Shown here one piece after another: positions 8,476 to 17,420 of a DNA stretch of 64,000 nucleotides. Both the position numbers and the translations under genes were made by a program. The notes under the pieces were generated by a model. That model worked only from the letters and a program-made list of their open reading frames with translations. It made no database searches and was not told the DNA's origin. Numbering within the stretch: position 1 is the stretch's first letter; every line of letters begins with the position of its first letter. Source of the stretch: Actinoplanes palleronii (lineage in GTDB: Bacteria; Actinomycetota; Actinomycetes; Mycobacteriales; Micromonosporaceae); NCBI RefSeq assembly GCF_016862315.1, contig NZ_BOMS01000051.1:155486-219485 (forward strand), in the 5' to 3' direction.

Positions 8476-9042
8476 CTAGGGGAGGGGCCAGGTGTGGCGG
8501 GGGTGGTATTCGCCGTGGGTGCTTTCTACCAGGGCGAAGTGGGTGACCGGCCAGTCCGGGCCGACGTAGCCGTCGAGGGTCGGGAGCAGGTCGGTCGCCG
8601 CGCGGTAGGTGACGGTCAGGTGCGGCTGGAACGGGCGCGGGTCGATGGGGAGGCCGGCGTCGGTCAGCGCGACCCGGATCGACTCCCGCAGCGCCCGGAG
8701 CGCCTGGAGGTCACCGCCCAGCCCGGCCCAGCCGACTGATCCGAAACGGCCGCCACCGGTGAGCCGGAGTCGGAAGGACGGCGGCCGGGGAACGGCCTCG
8801 AGCACGACCTCGGGCGGGCGCGGGGCCTCGCCGGCGGGCCGGGGCGGCACCTCATCGCCGGGTGGGTGCGGTGCCGAGCCAGCGGGTGGGGGCGGCATCG
8901 TGCCGGTGGGGAGGGTGCCGAGGAAGGCGAGGGTGATGTGCCACGTGGTGGGGCGGGTGAGGAGGGTGCTGGGTGGGAGGTGGTGGAGCAGATCCTCGCG
9001 GGCCGCCTCCGGGGGGAAGACGGCGACGAAGAATCGGCTCAG
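8476..9042 (-). CDS. thpR: RNA 2',3'-cyclic phosphodiesterase ThpR (apparent CTG start)
   Basis: A 2H phosphoesterase (2'-5' RNA ligase family), about 188 residues, acting on cyclic phosphate RNA ends. The two catalytic motifs are present: HITL in TTWHITLAFLGTLP (about residue 36) and HLTV in FQPHLTVTYRA. The N-terminus FFVAVFPPE is typical of the family. The first in-frame ATG (8898) would delete the first HxT motif. Upstream, no ATG, GTG or TTG exists before the frame meets SepH; the only good site is CTG 9042, whose TG is shared with the SepH stop TGA (CTGA overlap). It therefore appears to be translated by coupling to sepH. The region between the motifs is rich in Pro. Confidence 0.82.
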   Translation of the reverse strand: MSRFFVAVFPPEAAREDLLHHLPPSTLLTRPTTWHITLAFLGTLPTGTMPPPPAGSAPHPPGDEVPPRPAGEAPRPPEVVLEAVPRPPSFRLRLTGGGRFGSVGWAGLGGDLQALRALRESIRVALTDAGLPIDPRPFQPHLTVTYRAATDLLPTLDGYVGPDWPVTHFALVESTHGEYHPRHTWPLP

Positions 9043-10115
9043 GAGGATTCCCGGGCGGCCGGGCCGCCGCCGAAGAGGACGTCGTCCCAGCTCGGGAGGC
9101 GCTTGCGCGGCTTCGTCTCGTCGCCCTCGGTGCCGCTGGACTGTGCGGTCTGTCCGACCGTGCGGCGCGGGCGCAGCACGGCCAGGGACGGCACCGCCGG
9201 GATCTCCTTGGGCAGGTCGGACTCGTCGTCGAAGGCCGAGCCGGAACCGCCGCCGAGCAGCGCCGCGGCACCACCGGCGACCGGGCGGCGGGTAGCCGGG
9301 GAGACCGGTTCGAGGCCGCGGCCGGAGGAACTCTCCAACGGCCGGTCCAGCGAGGCGAGCAGCGCGTCGCGGCCGGCCCGGATCGGGTCGCGGGTCGGCC
9401 GGGCCTGGTCACGGTTGGGGCGACTGGGCGCGTCCATCGCGGGCAGGCCGTGGCCGCCGCGGGTCGGTTCGGCGCTGCGGACCGGACCGGGCAGGCCGTG
9501 ACCGCCACGCTCGGGGGCCGGCTCCTGGCCGAGGATCTGGGTGGGGCGCTCGGCGCAGAGATACTGAGCCATGTCGTCGTGCGGGGCCACCACCTGGCGG
9601 CCCTTGTCCATGTCCCAGATGGCCTGGGCGGTGGCCTTGCCGGACGGCCAGGTGGCGACGATCCGCCAGGTGCCGTCCTCTTTGCGGAACGCGTCCCAGG
9701 AGATCTTCTCGGTGTCGATCCCGTGCTGCGCCAGGCGGCTGTCGACCACCTCGGACAGCGGCTGACCAGAATCGGACGTCTTCAGCCGGGTGCGGCGCGC
9801 GTGCTGGGCCAGCATGGCCCGCTCCTGCAGCACCGGACCGGCGTAGCGGAGGACCCGGTCGACCGGGACACCGGCGATGCGGGCGACGTCCTCGGCGGAC
9901 TCGCCGCACCGGATCCGCGCCTGGATGTCCCGAGGGGACAGGGTGGCCATGTCCGGAGCGATCACCGCGACAGCAGTGCCCGGCGTCGCGGGGCTGTCGG
10001 TGAGCACTCCGGCGACCCGGTCGTCGAGAGGGAGTGCCAGCAAGCGGCCCACCTCGTCGGCGAGCACGAGAGCCTGCCCGTCTTCCGAGATGGCGACGAA
10101 GCGTACCGGCCGCAT
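9039..10115 (-). CDS. sepH: SepH cell division protein
   Basis: A 358-residue actinobacterial division protein that, in the family, binds FtsZ and promotes its assembly. The N-terminal domain (DUF3071) starts MRPVRFVAISEDGQALVLAD, with a helix-turn-helix-like segment LSPRDIQARIRCGESAEDVA followed by GVPVDRVLRYAGPVLQERA. A long disordered middle rich in Arg, Pro and Gly follows, and the conserved C-terminal motif RKRLPSWDDVLFGG is present. The last base triplet overlaps the ThpR start. Assignment is strong because both the N-terminal domain and the C-terminal motif are present. Confidence 0.92.
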   Translation of the reverse strand: MRPVRFVAISEDGQALVLADEVGRLLALPLDDRVAGVLTDSPATPGTAVAVIAPDMATLSPRDIQARIRCGESAEDVARIAGVPVDRVLRYAGPVLQERAMLAQHARRTRLKTSDSGQPLSEVVDSRLAQHGIDTEKISWDAFRKEDGTWRIVATWPSGKATAQAIWDMDKGRQVVAPHDDMAQYLCAERPTQILGQEPAPERGGHGLPGPVRSAEPTRGGHGLPAMDAPSRPNRDQARPTRDPIRAGRDALLASLDRPLESSSGRGLEPVSPATRRPVAGGAAALLGGGSGSAFDDESDLPKEIPAVPSLAVLRPRRTVGQTAQSSGTEGDETKPRKRLPSWDDVLFGGGPAARESS

Positions 10116-10284
10116 GCGTTGCCTCCGTCCCGTCGCGTTGGCCTGTCTTCCCGAGAGTCAGTCACCCGGGCGCGTTTCGGAACACGGTACGCGCCTCGGT
10201 CACCCGATGGGGGTAAGCCACGCCGTCAAATGAGCTGACCAGCGTAGATGATCTTCAACTTCGTACTCTCGATGGAGACCCTTC

Positions 10285-10360
10285 CATTCGTACGGACTAT
10301 GCCTCGCCGAGGACAATGAGCCAAGTCACCGCGTCGGGAGAAACATTGCCCGTACGAATG
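10285..10360. other. Widely spaced inverted repeat upstream of sepH
   Basis: CATTCGTACG (10285-10294) and CGTACGAATG (10351-10360) are a perfect 10-bp inverted repeat separated by 56 nt in the 258-bp gap between serC and sepH. It may be a pair of regulator half-sites or part of a larger fold; a related TTCGTACTC occurs at about 10259. No terminator-like hairpin is seen in the gap. Confidence 0.4.
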
Positions 10361-10373
10361 ATGATCGGAAACC

Positions 10374-11501
10374 TCAGAGCCGCTCGACGACGTAATCCAC
10401 GCACGCGGTAAGGGCGGCCACATCGGTCGGATCGACGGTCGGGTAGAGCGCGACCCGCAGCTGATTACGGCCCAGCTTCCGGTACGGCTCGGTGTCCACG
10501 ATGTCGTTGGCGCGCAGCACCTTGGCGATCATCGCGGCGTCCACCCCGTCGGCGAAGTCGATGGTGGCCACCGCGGCCGAGCGCAGCGCCGGATCGGTGA
10601 TGAACGGCTCGGCGAACGACGAGCGCTCGGCCCAGCCGTAGATCGCGGCGGCGCTCTCCGCGCTGCGCTTGACCGCCCAGGACAGCCCGCCCTGCGCGTT
10701 CATCCAGTCCAGCTGCTCGGCAGCGAGGAAGACCGTGGCGAGCGCCGGCGTGTTGTACGTCTGCTCCAGCCGGGACTGTTCAATAGCGGTCACCAGATCG
10801 AGGAACTGCGGGATGTACCGCTTGCTCGCCTTGATCTCGAAGGCCCGCTCGATCGCGGCCGGCGACATCAGGGCCAGCCAGATCCCGCCGTCCGAGCCCA
10901 GCGCCTTCTGCGGGGCCAGGTAGTACACGTCGGTCTCGCGCAGGTCGACGTCCAGGCTGCCGCCGCCGGAGGTGGCGTCGGTGAGCAGCAGGGCGCCCGG
11001 GTCGGCGCCGGCCACCCGGCGGACCGGGACCATCACGCCGGTGGAGGTCTCGTTCTGGACGGTCGCGTACACGTCGACGCCGGCCTCGGCGGTCAGGTAG
11101 GCCGCCTGGCCACCCGGCGCCTTGTGCACGGTCGGCGGGGCCAGGAACGGCGCGTCCGTTACGGCCTGGACGAACTTCGCGCCGAACTCGCCGAACTCGG
11201 CGAACTGCGCCCGGTCCCGGACCAGGCCGAACGTCGCGACCTCCCAGAACGCGCTGGTGCCGCCGTTGGCCAGGACCACCTCGTAGCCGTCCGGCATCGA
11301 GAAGAACTCGGCGAGGCCGCGGCGCAACCGCCCGACCTGCTCCTTCACCGTCTTCTGCCGATGGGACGTGCCCATGAACGTGCGGGAGACGGCGGAGAGA
11401 GCCTCGACACCTTCCGGCCGGACCTTGCTCGGCCCGGAGCCGAACCGTCCGTCGACAGGTTTGATCTCGTCAGGAATCCGGATGTCAGCAGCCACGGTCA
11501 C
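10374..11501 (-). CDS. serC: Phosphoserine aminotransferase
   Basis: A 375-residue PLP enzyme converting 3-phosphohydroxypyruvate and glutamate to phosphoserine in serine biosynthesis (also relevant to PLP synthesis). Features are FGSGPSKVRPEGVEALSAVS near the N-terminus, the ANGGTSAFWEVATFGL segment and the PLP-lysine motif APQKALGSDGG. The length fits the actinobacterial SerC subfamily. The GTG start at 11501 overlaps the citrate synthase stop (GTGA), so the two genes form an operon with translational coupling. Confidence 0.92.
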   Translation of the reverse strand: MTVAADIRIPDEIKPVDGRFGSGPSKVRPEGVEALSAVSRTFMGTSHRQKTVKEQVGRLRRGLAEFFSMPDGYEVVLANGGTSAFWEVATFGLVRDRAQFAEFGEFGAKFVQAVTDAPFLAPPTVHKAPGGQAAYLTAEAGVDVYATVQNETSTGVMVPVRRVAGADPGALLLTDATSGGGSLDVDLRETDVYYLAPQKALGSDGGIWLALMSPAAIERAFEIKASKRYIPQFLDLVTAIEQSRLEQTYNTPALATVFLAAEQLDWMNAQGGLSWAVKRSAESAAAIYGWAERSSFAEPFITDPALRSAAVATIDFADGVDAAMIAKVLRANDIVDTEPYRKLGRNQLRVALYPTVDPTDVAALTACVDYVVERL

Positions 11502-12604
11502 ACATTATGCGTGAGCTGAGACCAGCCTTCGACCTCCGAGGGCTTGCGGGGCGCCGGCCCGAGGTAGCGCAGGCTGGGCCGCAGGATCCGGCCGAGCCGC
11601 TTCTGCTCCAGGATGTGCGCGCTCCACCCGGCCACCCGGGCGCAGGTGAACATCGAGGTGAACATGTGCGCGGGCACCTCGGCGAAGTCGAGCACCACGG
11701 CCGACCAGAACTCCACGTTCGTCCACAGCTGGTGGCCGGGTTTGCGCTCGTGCAGCTCGGCCAGCGCGGCGACCTCCAGGGCGGCGGCCACCTCGTACCG
11801 GGGGGCGCCCAGGTCCTTCGCGATCCGGCGCAGCACCCGGGCCCGGGGGTCCTCGGCCTGGTAGACCCGGTGGCCGAAGCCCATCAGGCGCTCGCCGCGG
11901 TCGAGGACGTCGGTCACGTACCCCTGCGCGTCGCCGCGGCGCTCGACCGCTTCCAGCATGTGCAGCACCCGGGTGGGTGCGCCGCCGTGCAGCGGGCCGG
12001 AGAGGGCGCCGATCCCGGACGAGATGCAGGCGGCCGCGTCGGCGCCGGTGGAGGCGACGATCCGGGTGGTGAAGGTGGAGGCGTTCAGGCCGTGCTCGGC
12101 CGCCGAGATGAAGTACGCGTCGACCGCCTTGACGTGCCGCGGGTCCGGCTCACCACGCCAGCGGCGCATGAACCGTTCCACGATGGTCTCGGCCTTGTCG
12201 ATGTCCTTCTGCGGGACGGCCGGCAGGCCCAGCCCGCGGGCCGCTTGGGCGACGAACGAGAGCGCCGTCACCGAGACCCGGGCCAGGTCCTTGCGGGCCT
12301 GCTCGTCGGTGATGTCGAGCAGCTGGTCGAGCCCCCAGTACGGCGCGAGCATGGCGACCGCGGACTGCACGTCGACCCGGATGTCCCCGGAGTGCACCGG
12401 GACCGGGAACGGCTCGGCGGGTGGCAACCCCGGCCCGAACTTGCCGTCGACGAGCAGGCCCCAGACGTTGCCGAAGGAGACCTGGCCGATCAGATCCTCG
12501 ATGTCGACGCCGCGGTAACGCAGCGCGCCACCGTCCCGGTCGGGCTCGGCGATCTCGGTCTCGAACGCGGTGACGCCCTCGAGTCCCGGCTTGAAGTCGG
12601 ACAC
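11498..12604 (-). CDS. Citrate synthase (actinobacterial type 2, CitA-like)
   Basis: A 368-residue citrate synthase condensing oxaloacetate and acetyl-CoA (a methylcitrate activity is possible). The active-site histidine motifs SGPLHGGAPTRVL and GFGHRVYQAEDPRARVL are present. In the C-terminal catalytic block the sequence is NVEFWSAVVLDFAEVP, so Glu stands where many family members have the catalytic Asp of VDFYSG; I believe this is usual in the mycobacterial CitA group, but that comes from memory. The GTG start is preceded by AGGGAG. It is divergent from pdxH and overlaps serC by 4 nt. Confidence 0.88.
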   Translation of the reverse strand: MSDFKPGLEGVTAFETEIAEPDRDGGALRYRGVDIEDLIGQVSFGNVWGLLVDGKFGPGLPPAEPFPVPVHSGDIRVDVQSAVAMLAPYWGLDQLLDITDEQARKDLARVSVTALSFVAQAARGLGLPAVPQKDIDKAETIVERFMRRWRGEPDPRHVKAVDAYFISAAEHGLNASTFTTRIVASTGADAAACISSGIGALSGPLHGGAPTRVLHMLEAVERRGDAQGYVTDVLDRGERLMGFGHRVYQAEDPRARVLRRIAKDLGAPRYEVAAALEVAALAELHERKPGHQLWTNVEFWSAVVLDFAEVPAHMFTSMFTCARVAGWSAHILEQKRLGRILRPSLRYLGPAPRKPSEVEGWSQLTHNV

Positions 12605-12769
12605 GGCACTCCCTGGAGAACGTGAGCTGCGGTGAGTGATTCATCTTGCCCGCCGGGTAACCGCACGGTCGACCCGTGGCGATTGTGCTCTCGGTGACAC
12701 CCATCCTGGTTCAACTGACACTCGGCGGTCGCGGACTTACGGTCGTTGCAGCCGAAAGGAAGTCCCCCG

Positions 12770-13438
12770 ATGCCCCCCGAACCGCCGTCCCCCGAACCGC
12801 CGTCCCCCGCGGGGATGCGCCGCGACTACACCGAGCACGGACCGCTGCTGGAGGGCTCGCTGGCCGCCGACTGGCCGGCTCAGTTCGCCATCTGGTTCGC
12901 CGAGGCGACCGCGGCCGGGCTGCCCGAGCCGAACGCCATGATCGTGTCGACCGCCGACGCGGACGGCCGCCCCTCGGCGCGGACCGTGCTGCTCAAGGGG
13001 TACGACGCGACCGGTTTCGTGTTCTTCACGAACTATGCGTCGCGCAAGGGCTCCGAGGCGGCTCAGAATCCGTACGCAAGCCTGGTTTTTCCCTGGTTTT
13101 CGATCCAACGCCAGGTGATCGTGGCCGGAGCCGTCGAGCGGGTCTCCCGCGCCGAGACCGAGGAGTATTTCGCGTCTCGTCCGCGCGGCTCGCAGCTCGG
13201 TGCGTGGGCCAGCCCGCAGTCGCGGGTGCTGCCCGGCCGGGACGCCGTGGACGCCGGCCTGGCCGAGGCGGTGGCGAGGTTCGGTGACGGTCCGGTGCCG
13301 GCCCCGCCGCACTGGGGTGGGCTGCGGGTGGTGCCGGCCACTGTCGAGTTCTGGCAGGGGCGGACCAACCGGCTGCACGATCGGCTGCGGTACCGCCTCA
13401 ACGGCGACTCCTGGGTCGTCGAGCGGCTCGCCCCGTGA
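12770..13438 (+). CDS. pdxH: Pyridoxamine 5'-phosphate oxidase
   Basis: A 222-residue FMN flavoenzyme oxidising pyridoxamine/pyridoxine phosphate to PLP. Motifs are RTVLLKGYDATGFVFFTNY (FMN/substrate binding), the SRKGSEA segment, PRGSQLGAWASPQS and the C-terminal VEFWQGRTNRLHDR with the substrate-binding Arg/His pair, ending in WVVERLAP. ATG 12770 has AAAGGAAG 7 nt upstream; the first 15 residues (Pro/Glu rich) are a low-complexity extension. The stop overlaps the start of the next MFS gene by GTGA. Confidence 0.92.
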   Translation: MPPEPPSPEPPSPAGMRRDYTEHGPLLEGSLAADWPAQFAIWFAEATAAGLPEPNAMIVSTADADGRPSARTVLLKGYDATGFVFFTNYASRKGSEAAQNPYASLVFPWFSIQRQVIVAGAVERVSRAETEEYFASRPRGSQLGAWASPQSRVLPGRDAVDAGLAEAVARFGDGPVPAPPHWGGLRVVPATVEFWQGRTNRLHDRLRYRLNGDSWVVERLAP

Positions 13439-14718
13439 CCGTTACGGGGGAGAAGAAGCGTTCTTGGATGATCGACACCACGCCGCTGCGGGTGGTGACG
13501 TTCCGCCGGATGTGGATCGGCAACGGCGCGTCGTACTTCGGCTTCCAGTTCACCTCGGTGGCGGTGCCGGTGCAGATGTTCGCCATCACCCGCTCGCCGT
13601 TCTGGGTCGGCCTGCTCGGGCTGGCCGGCCTGGTCCCGCTGCTGATCTTCGGGCTGTGGGGCGGCGCGGTCGCCGACGTGGTCGACCGGCGGCGGCTGCT
13701 GCTGTTCAGTTCCGCGCTGACCTGGGTGGTCACGCTCGGGCTGCTGGCACAGGCGGCTCTCGGCGTACGAAGTCCGCATTTGCTCCTGGCGCTCACCGCG
13801 GTGCAGGCGGTCGGCTTCGCGATCAGCTCACCGGCCCGCCAGTCGATCATTCCGCGGATCGTGCCGACCGGCATGGTCCCGGCCGCGAACACGCTGAACT
13901 ACACCACGACCACGGCGGGCGGGGTGCTCGGACCGCTGGCCGCCGGTCTGATCATGGGGATCTGGTCGACCGGTACCGGCGTGACGGTGGCCTACGCGGT
14001 CGACGCGCTGCTGTTCACGGTCACCTACTGGGCGACCTGGCGGCTGCCGGCGATCCCGCCGATCGAACCGGACGACTCGGGCGAGAAGCCGACGGCCGGC
14101 CTGCACGGCATCGTGGTCGGGTTGAAGTTCCTGGTCACCCAGCCGGTGCTGCTGCTCTCCTTCGGCGTCGACCTGATCGCCATGGTGTTCGCGATGCCCC
14201 GGGCGCTGTTCCCGGCGGTGGCCGAGGAGCGGTTCGGCGGTGGCGCCGCGGTCGGCTGGCTGTTCAGCGCGATCGCGATCGGCTCGGTGCTCGGCGGGCT
14301 CACCTCCGGCTGGATCGGCCGGGTCCGCCGGCAGGGCGTCGCGCTGGTCGCCGCGGTGGTCGCCTGGGGCCTGGCGATCGGCCTGTCCGGTCTGGCCCAT
14401 CAGCTCTGGCTGATGATCCTGCTGCTCGCGGTGGCCGGCGCGGCCGACCTGGTGAGCGCGGTCTACCGGCAGTCGATCATGCAGACGTTCGCGCCGGACC
14501 GGCTGCGCGGCCGGTTGCAGGGCGTGTTCACCGTGGTGGTGGCCGGCGGACCCCGACTGGGTGATCTGCGCGCCGGCGGCACCGCGAACGTGACCGGGGT
14601 CGGCGCCTCCTGGGTGGGCGGCGGCTTCGTGGCGGCCGGTCTGGCCCTGGTGCTGGCCGCGGCGTTCCCGGCACTGATCCGCTACCGGCCCGCTCAGCAG
14701 CCGGAGGAGAAGCACTAG
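13435..14718 (+). CDS. MFS transporter (EntS-like)
   Basis: A 427-residue inner-membrane protein with about 12 TM segments. It has the N-terminal TTPLRVVTFRRMWIGNGASY and the loop VADVVDRRRLLLF, typical of the enterobactin-exporter-like MFS group. The GTG start overlaps the pdxH stop, so it is co-translated with pdxH; a link to vitamin B6 is possible but unproven. The substrate is unknown. Confidence 0.85.
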   Translation: MTVTGEKKRSWMIDTTPLRVVTFRRMWIGNGASYFGFQFTSVAVPVQMFAITRSPFWVGLLGLAGLVPLLIFGLWGGAVADVVDRRRLLLFSSALTWVVTLGLLAQAALGVRSPHLLLALTAVQAVGFAISSPARQSIIPRIVPTGMVPAANTLNYTTTTAGGVLGPLAAGLIMGIWSTGTGVTVAYAVDALLFTVTYWATWRLPAIPPIEPDDSGEKPTAGLHGIVVGLKFLVTQPVLLLSFGVDLIAMVFAMPRALFPAVAEERFGGGAAVGWLFSAIAIGSVLGGLTSGWIGRVRRQGVALVAAVVAWGLAIGLSGLAHQLWLMILLLAVAGAADLVSAVYRQSIMQTFAPDRLRGRLQGVFTVVVAGGPRLGDLRAGGTANVTGVGASWVGGGFVAAGLALVLAAAFPALIRYRPAQQPEEKH

Positions 14719-14728
14719 TGTCCCTGGT

Positions 14729-15646
14729 ATGACAGAGACAGCCGCGAAATCCGGGGTTCAGTGGTCGATCGAGGCCGACGGCCGCCGTGCCGTACTGGCC
14801 GAGGTCGGTGGCACGCTGCGTAGTTTCTCGTCCGGCGGGGTGGAGCTGCTCGACGGCTTCGGCACCGACGAGATCTCCCCGGGTTCCGCCGGCCAGATCC
14901 TCGCGCCGTGGCCGAACCGGATCCGCGACGGGCAGTACACCTTCGAGGAGAAGACGTACCAGCTCGCGCTGACCGAGCCGGCCCGGCACAACGCCATCCA
15001 CGGCCTGGTCAACTGGTCGCGCTGGCGGGCCACCGAGCACACCGCGTCGGCGGTCACCCTGGAGTACGAGCTGCCGGCCCAGGTCGGCTACCCGTGGGGG
15101 CTGATCCTGCGGACCCGCTGGTCGGTCTCCGCGGAGGGGCTGCGCAGCGTGCAGGAGGTCGTGAACCTCAGCGACCAGAACGCGCCGTGGGGCTATTCGG
15201 TGCACCCGTACCTGCGGCTGAACGGGGTGACGGTGGACAACACCGTGCTCCAGGTGCCGGCCGGGACCCGGGTGGTGGCCGACTCCCGGCTGCTGCCGAT
15301 CGGCGCCGTCAAGATCGCCGGCAGTGAGTACGACTTCGCCGAGCCCCGCCGGATCGGCGACATGGTCCTGGACACCACGTTCGGCGACATCGACTTCGGC
15401 CCGGACGGGATCACCGAGGTCGTCCTCGCCGACCCGGACTCGGACGCGAAGATCACCGTCTGGGCCGACGACAAGTTCAAGTACTGGCAGGTCTTCACGG
15501 GCGACACGCTGCACGGCGAGCGGCACCGCCGGTCGGTCGCGGTCGAGCCGATGACCTGCCCGCCGGACTCGTTCCGGTCCGGCCGGGATCTGATCACGCT
15601 GGCTCCGGGCGAGACCTGGACCACCGCGTGGGGGATCCGCGCCTGA
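14729..15646 (+). CDS. Aldose 1-epimerase family protein
   Basis: A 305-residue galactose-mutarotase-like beta-sandwich enzyme, probably interconverting anomers of a hexose or hexose phosphate. Conserved residues lie in LAPWPNRIRDGQYTF (substrate-binding Arg), HNAIHGLVNW (catalytic-type His), GYSVHPYLRL (second His) and SVAVEPMTCPPDSF (catalytic-type Glu). It begins 10 nt after the MFS stop and is followed by a nitroreductase gene with a one-base TGATG overlap, so it is probably part of the pdxH operon. The natural sugar is not known. Confidence 0.88.
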   Translation: MTETAAKSGVQWSIEADGRRAVLAEVGGTLRSFSSGGVELLDGFGTDEISPGSAGQILAPWPNRIRDGQYTFEEKTYQLALTEPARHNAIHGLVNWSRWRATEHTASAVTLEYELPAQVGYPWGLILRTRWSVSAEGLRSVQEVVNLSDQNAPWGYSVHPYLRLNGVTVDNTVLQVPAGTRVVADSRLLPIGAVKIAGSEYDFAEPRRIGDMVLDTTFGDIDFGPDGITEVVLADPDSDAKITVWADDKFKYWQVFTGDTLHGERHRRSVAVEPMTCPPDSFRSGRDLITLAPGETWTTAWGIRA

Positions 15647-16263
15647 TGGAGTTCGACGAGGTGGTCCGCCGGCGCCGGATGGTCCGCGGGTACGACCCGG
15701 ATCGCCCGGTCCCGCCGGAGCTGATCGACAAGATCGTCCGGCACGGGCTGCGCGCCCCGTCGGCGGGCTTCTCGCAGGGCTGGAGCTTCCTGGTCCTGAC
15801 CGAGCTCGCCGACCGTGACCTGTTCTGGTCCAGCACCGCGTACGGCGCCGGCGACCCCGGCGGCTGGCTGGACCGGATGCGTACGGCCCCGCTGATCGTC
15901 GTGGCGCTGTCCAACAAGTCGGTCTACCTGGACCGGTACGCCGAGACGGACAAGGGCTGGACGGACAAGGCCGAGGCGCACTGGCCGGTGCCGTACTGGG
16001 ACATCGACACCGGCTTCGCCGCGCTGCTGATGCACCTGACCGCGGTGAACGAGGAACTCGGCTCGTGCTTCTTCGGCGTACCCGCCGACCGGGTGGAGGA
16101 GTTCAAGACGGCTTTCGGGGTACCTGACGAGTTCAACCCGGTCGGCGCGCTCACCATCGGCTATCGGGGAGACGACAAGAGGTCTCCGTCACTCAAGCGC
16201 GGTCACCGCCCGGTGGACGACGTGGTGCATCATGGCCGGTGGGCTTCGGCCGCCGAGGCCTGA
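15646..16263 (+). CDS. Nitroreductase family FMN oxidoreductase
   Basis: A 205-residue flavoprotein of the nitroreductase family. The FMN-binding N-terminus VVRRRRMVRGYDPDRPVP and HGLRAPSAGFSQGWSF are clear; the later VGALTIGYRGDD is the C-terminal cofactor-binding loop. ATG 15646 shares its A with the stop of the epimerase gene (TGATG). The substrate is unknown; family members reduce nitro compounds, quinones or act on coenzymes. Confidence 0.87.
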   Translation: MEFDEVVRRRRMVRGYDPDRPVPPELIDKIVRHGLRAPSAGFSQGWSFLVLTELADRDLFWSSTAYGAGDPGGWLDRMRTAPLIVVALSNKSVYLDRYAETDKGWTDKAEAHWPVPYWDIDTGFAALLMHLTAVNEELGSCFFGVPADRVEEFKTAFGVPDEFNPVGALTIGYRGDDKRSPSLKRGHRPVDDVVHHGRWASAAEA

Positions 16264-16319
16264 CCGGCATCGCGGCTAGGCTGACAGACAAGACGTTTCG
16301 CAGGGGAGGGGCAGCCGCC

Positions 16320-16610
16320 GTGATCTTCAAAGCGGTCCGGGACGGAGCCCCGTACCCCGATCACCAGACCACGCTCAAAGAGTGGGCCGAGATTCCGCCA
16401 CGGCCGATCCGGCTCGCCGAGCTGATCACCACGAAGCGCGAGCTGGCGCTGGACAAACTGCTCGCCGAGGACTCGACGTTCTACGGCGACCTGTTCCCGC
16501 ACGTGGTCGAGTTCCGGGGTGCGCTCTATCTGGAGGACGGCCTGCACCGTGCGCTGCGGGCCGCGCTCCAGCAGCGCAATCAGATCCACGCCAGGGTGTT
16601 GGTGCTCTAG
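16320..16610 (+). CDS. Small conserved protein with ParB-like DGLHR motif
   Basis: A 96-residue soluble protein of unknown function. GTG 16320 has a strong GGGGAGGGG site 8 nt upstream. The middle reads RLAELITTKRELALDKLLAE and the C-terminal half contains YLEDGLHRALRAALQQR, which resembles the DGxHR phosphate-binding box of ParB/sulfiredoxin folds. This similarity is only in the motif. It is recognisable as a conserved actinobacterial hypothetical. Confidence 0.65.
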   Translation: MIFKAVRDGAPYPDHQTTLKEWAEIPPRPIRLAELITTKRELALDKLLAEDSTFYGDLFPHVVEFRGALYLEDGLHRALRAALQQRNQIHARVLVL

Positions 16611-16669
16611 GCGAGCCCGGCCATCTCCTCCGGTCGCGGATTGTCGTACCCACTCCGTACCGTTAGGAC

Positions 16670-17413
16670 ATGGCCAACTCACCGGAAGTCGAAGAGCCGA
16701 CGGCGGAGTACTCGGCCGTGCCCGATGTCGCCGAGCCGGAGTCCCCGGCCGTCCCGCCGGAGCACAAGCCGAGCTTCTTCGCCCGGCTGCTGATCTTCAT
16801 CGGCTTCGTCTTCGCACTGATCGTCGCGTCCTGCTTCGGGCTGCGCGCGCTGAACGTGCTGCCCTCCTTCGACAACCCGTTCTCCAGCCAGACCGTCGAC
16901 CGCAGTCAGCCGGTGCTGCTGCAGTCGATGCGCGATCTGCACCGTTATGTCGCGGCGGACGGCACCTTCCAGGTGATCGTCGACCTGCAGCAGAACAAGG
17001 AGAACATCCCCGACTTCCTGGTCAACCGGCGGATTCTGTTCGTCGGGTCGGGCACGGTCGAGACCTACGTCGACTTCAGCGCGCTCGCCGGTGACGCGCT
17101 CAAGGTCGACGAGGAGAAGAAGACCGTCACCCTGACCCTCCCGCCGCCGCAGCAGTCGATGGCCGCGCTGGACATGGCGAAGAGCTACGTGGTCGAAGAG
17201 GACCGCGGGCTGCTGACCAGCATCGGCGATGCGTTCCGCAGCGACACCGACAAGCAGCAGCGGGTCTATCAGGCCGCCCAGGAAAAGATCACCGAGGCGG
17301 CCAAGTCGAGCGGGCTCGACCAGCGCGCCCAGCAGAACACCCAGCTGATGCTGGAGAGCCTGTTCACCCGGCTGGGCTACACCTCGGTGACGGTCACGTT
17401 CACCACCCCGTGA
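16670..17413 (+). CDS. DUF4230 membrane-anchored protein
   Basis: A 247-residue protein with a Pro/Glu-rich N-terminus, one transmembrane helix at about residues 37-60 and an extracytoplasmic DUF4230 domain. The domain contains LLQSMRDLHRYVAADGTFQV, QNKENIPDFLVNRRILFVG and GTVETYVDFSALAGDAL, followed by LTLPPPQ, all typical of the family. Function unknown. A strong hairpin follows the stop. Confidence 0.8.
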   Translation: MANSPEVEEPTAEYSAVPDVAEPESPAVPPEHKPSFFARLLIFIGFVFALIVASCFGLRALNVLPSFDNPFSSQTVDRSQPVLLQSMRDLHRYVAADGTFQVIVDLQQNKENIPDFLVNRRILFVGSGTVETYVDFSALAGDALKVDEEKKTVTLTLPPPQQSMAALDMAKSYVVEEDRGLLTSIGDAFRSDTDKQQRVYQAAQEKITEAAKSSGLDQRAQQNTQLMLESLFTRLGYTSVTVTFTTP

Positions 17414-17420
17414 GACGGGC

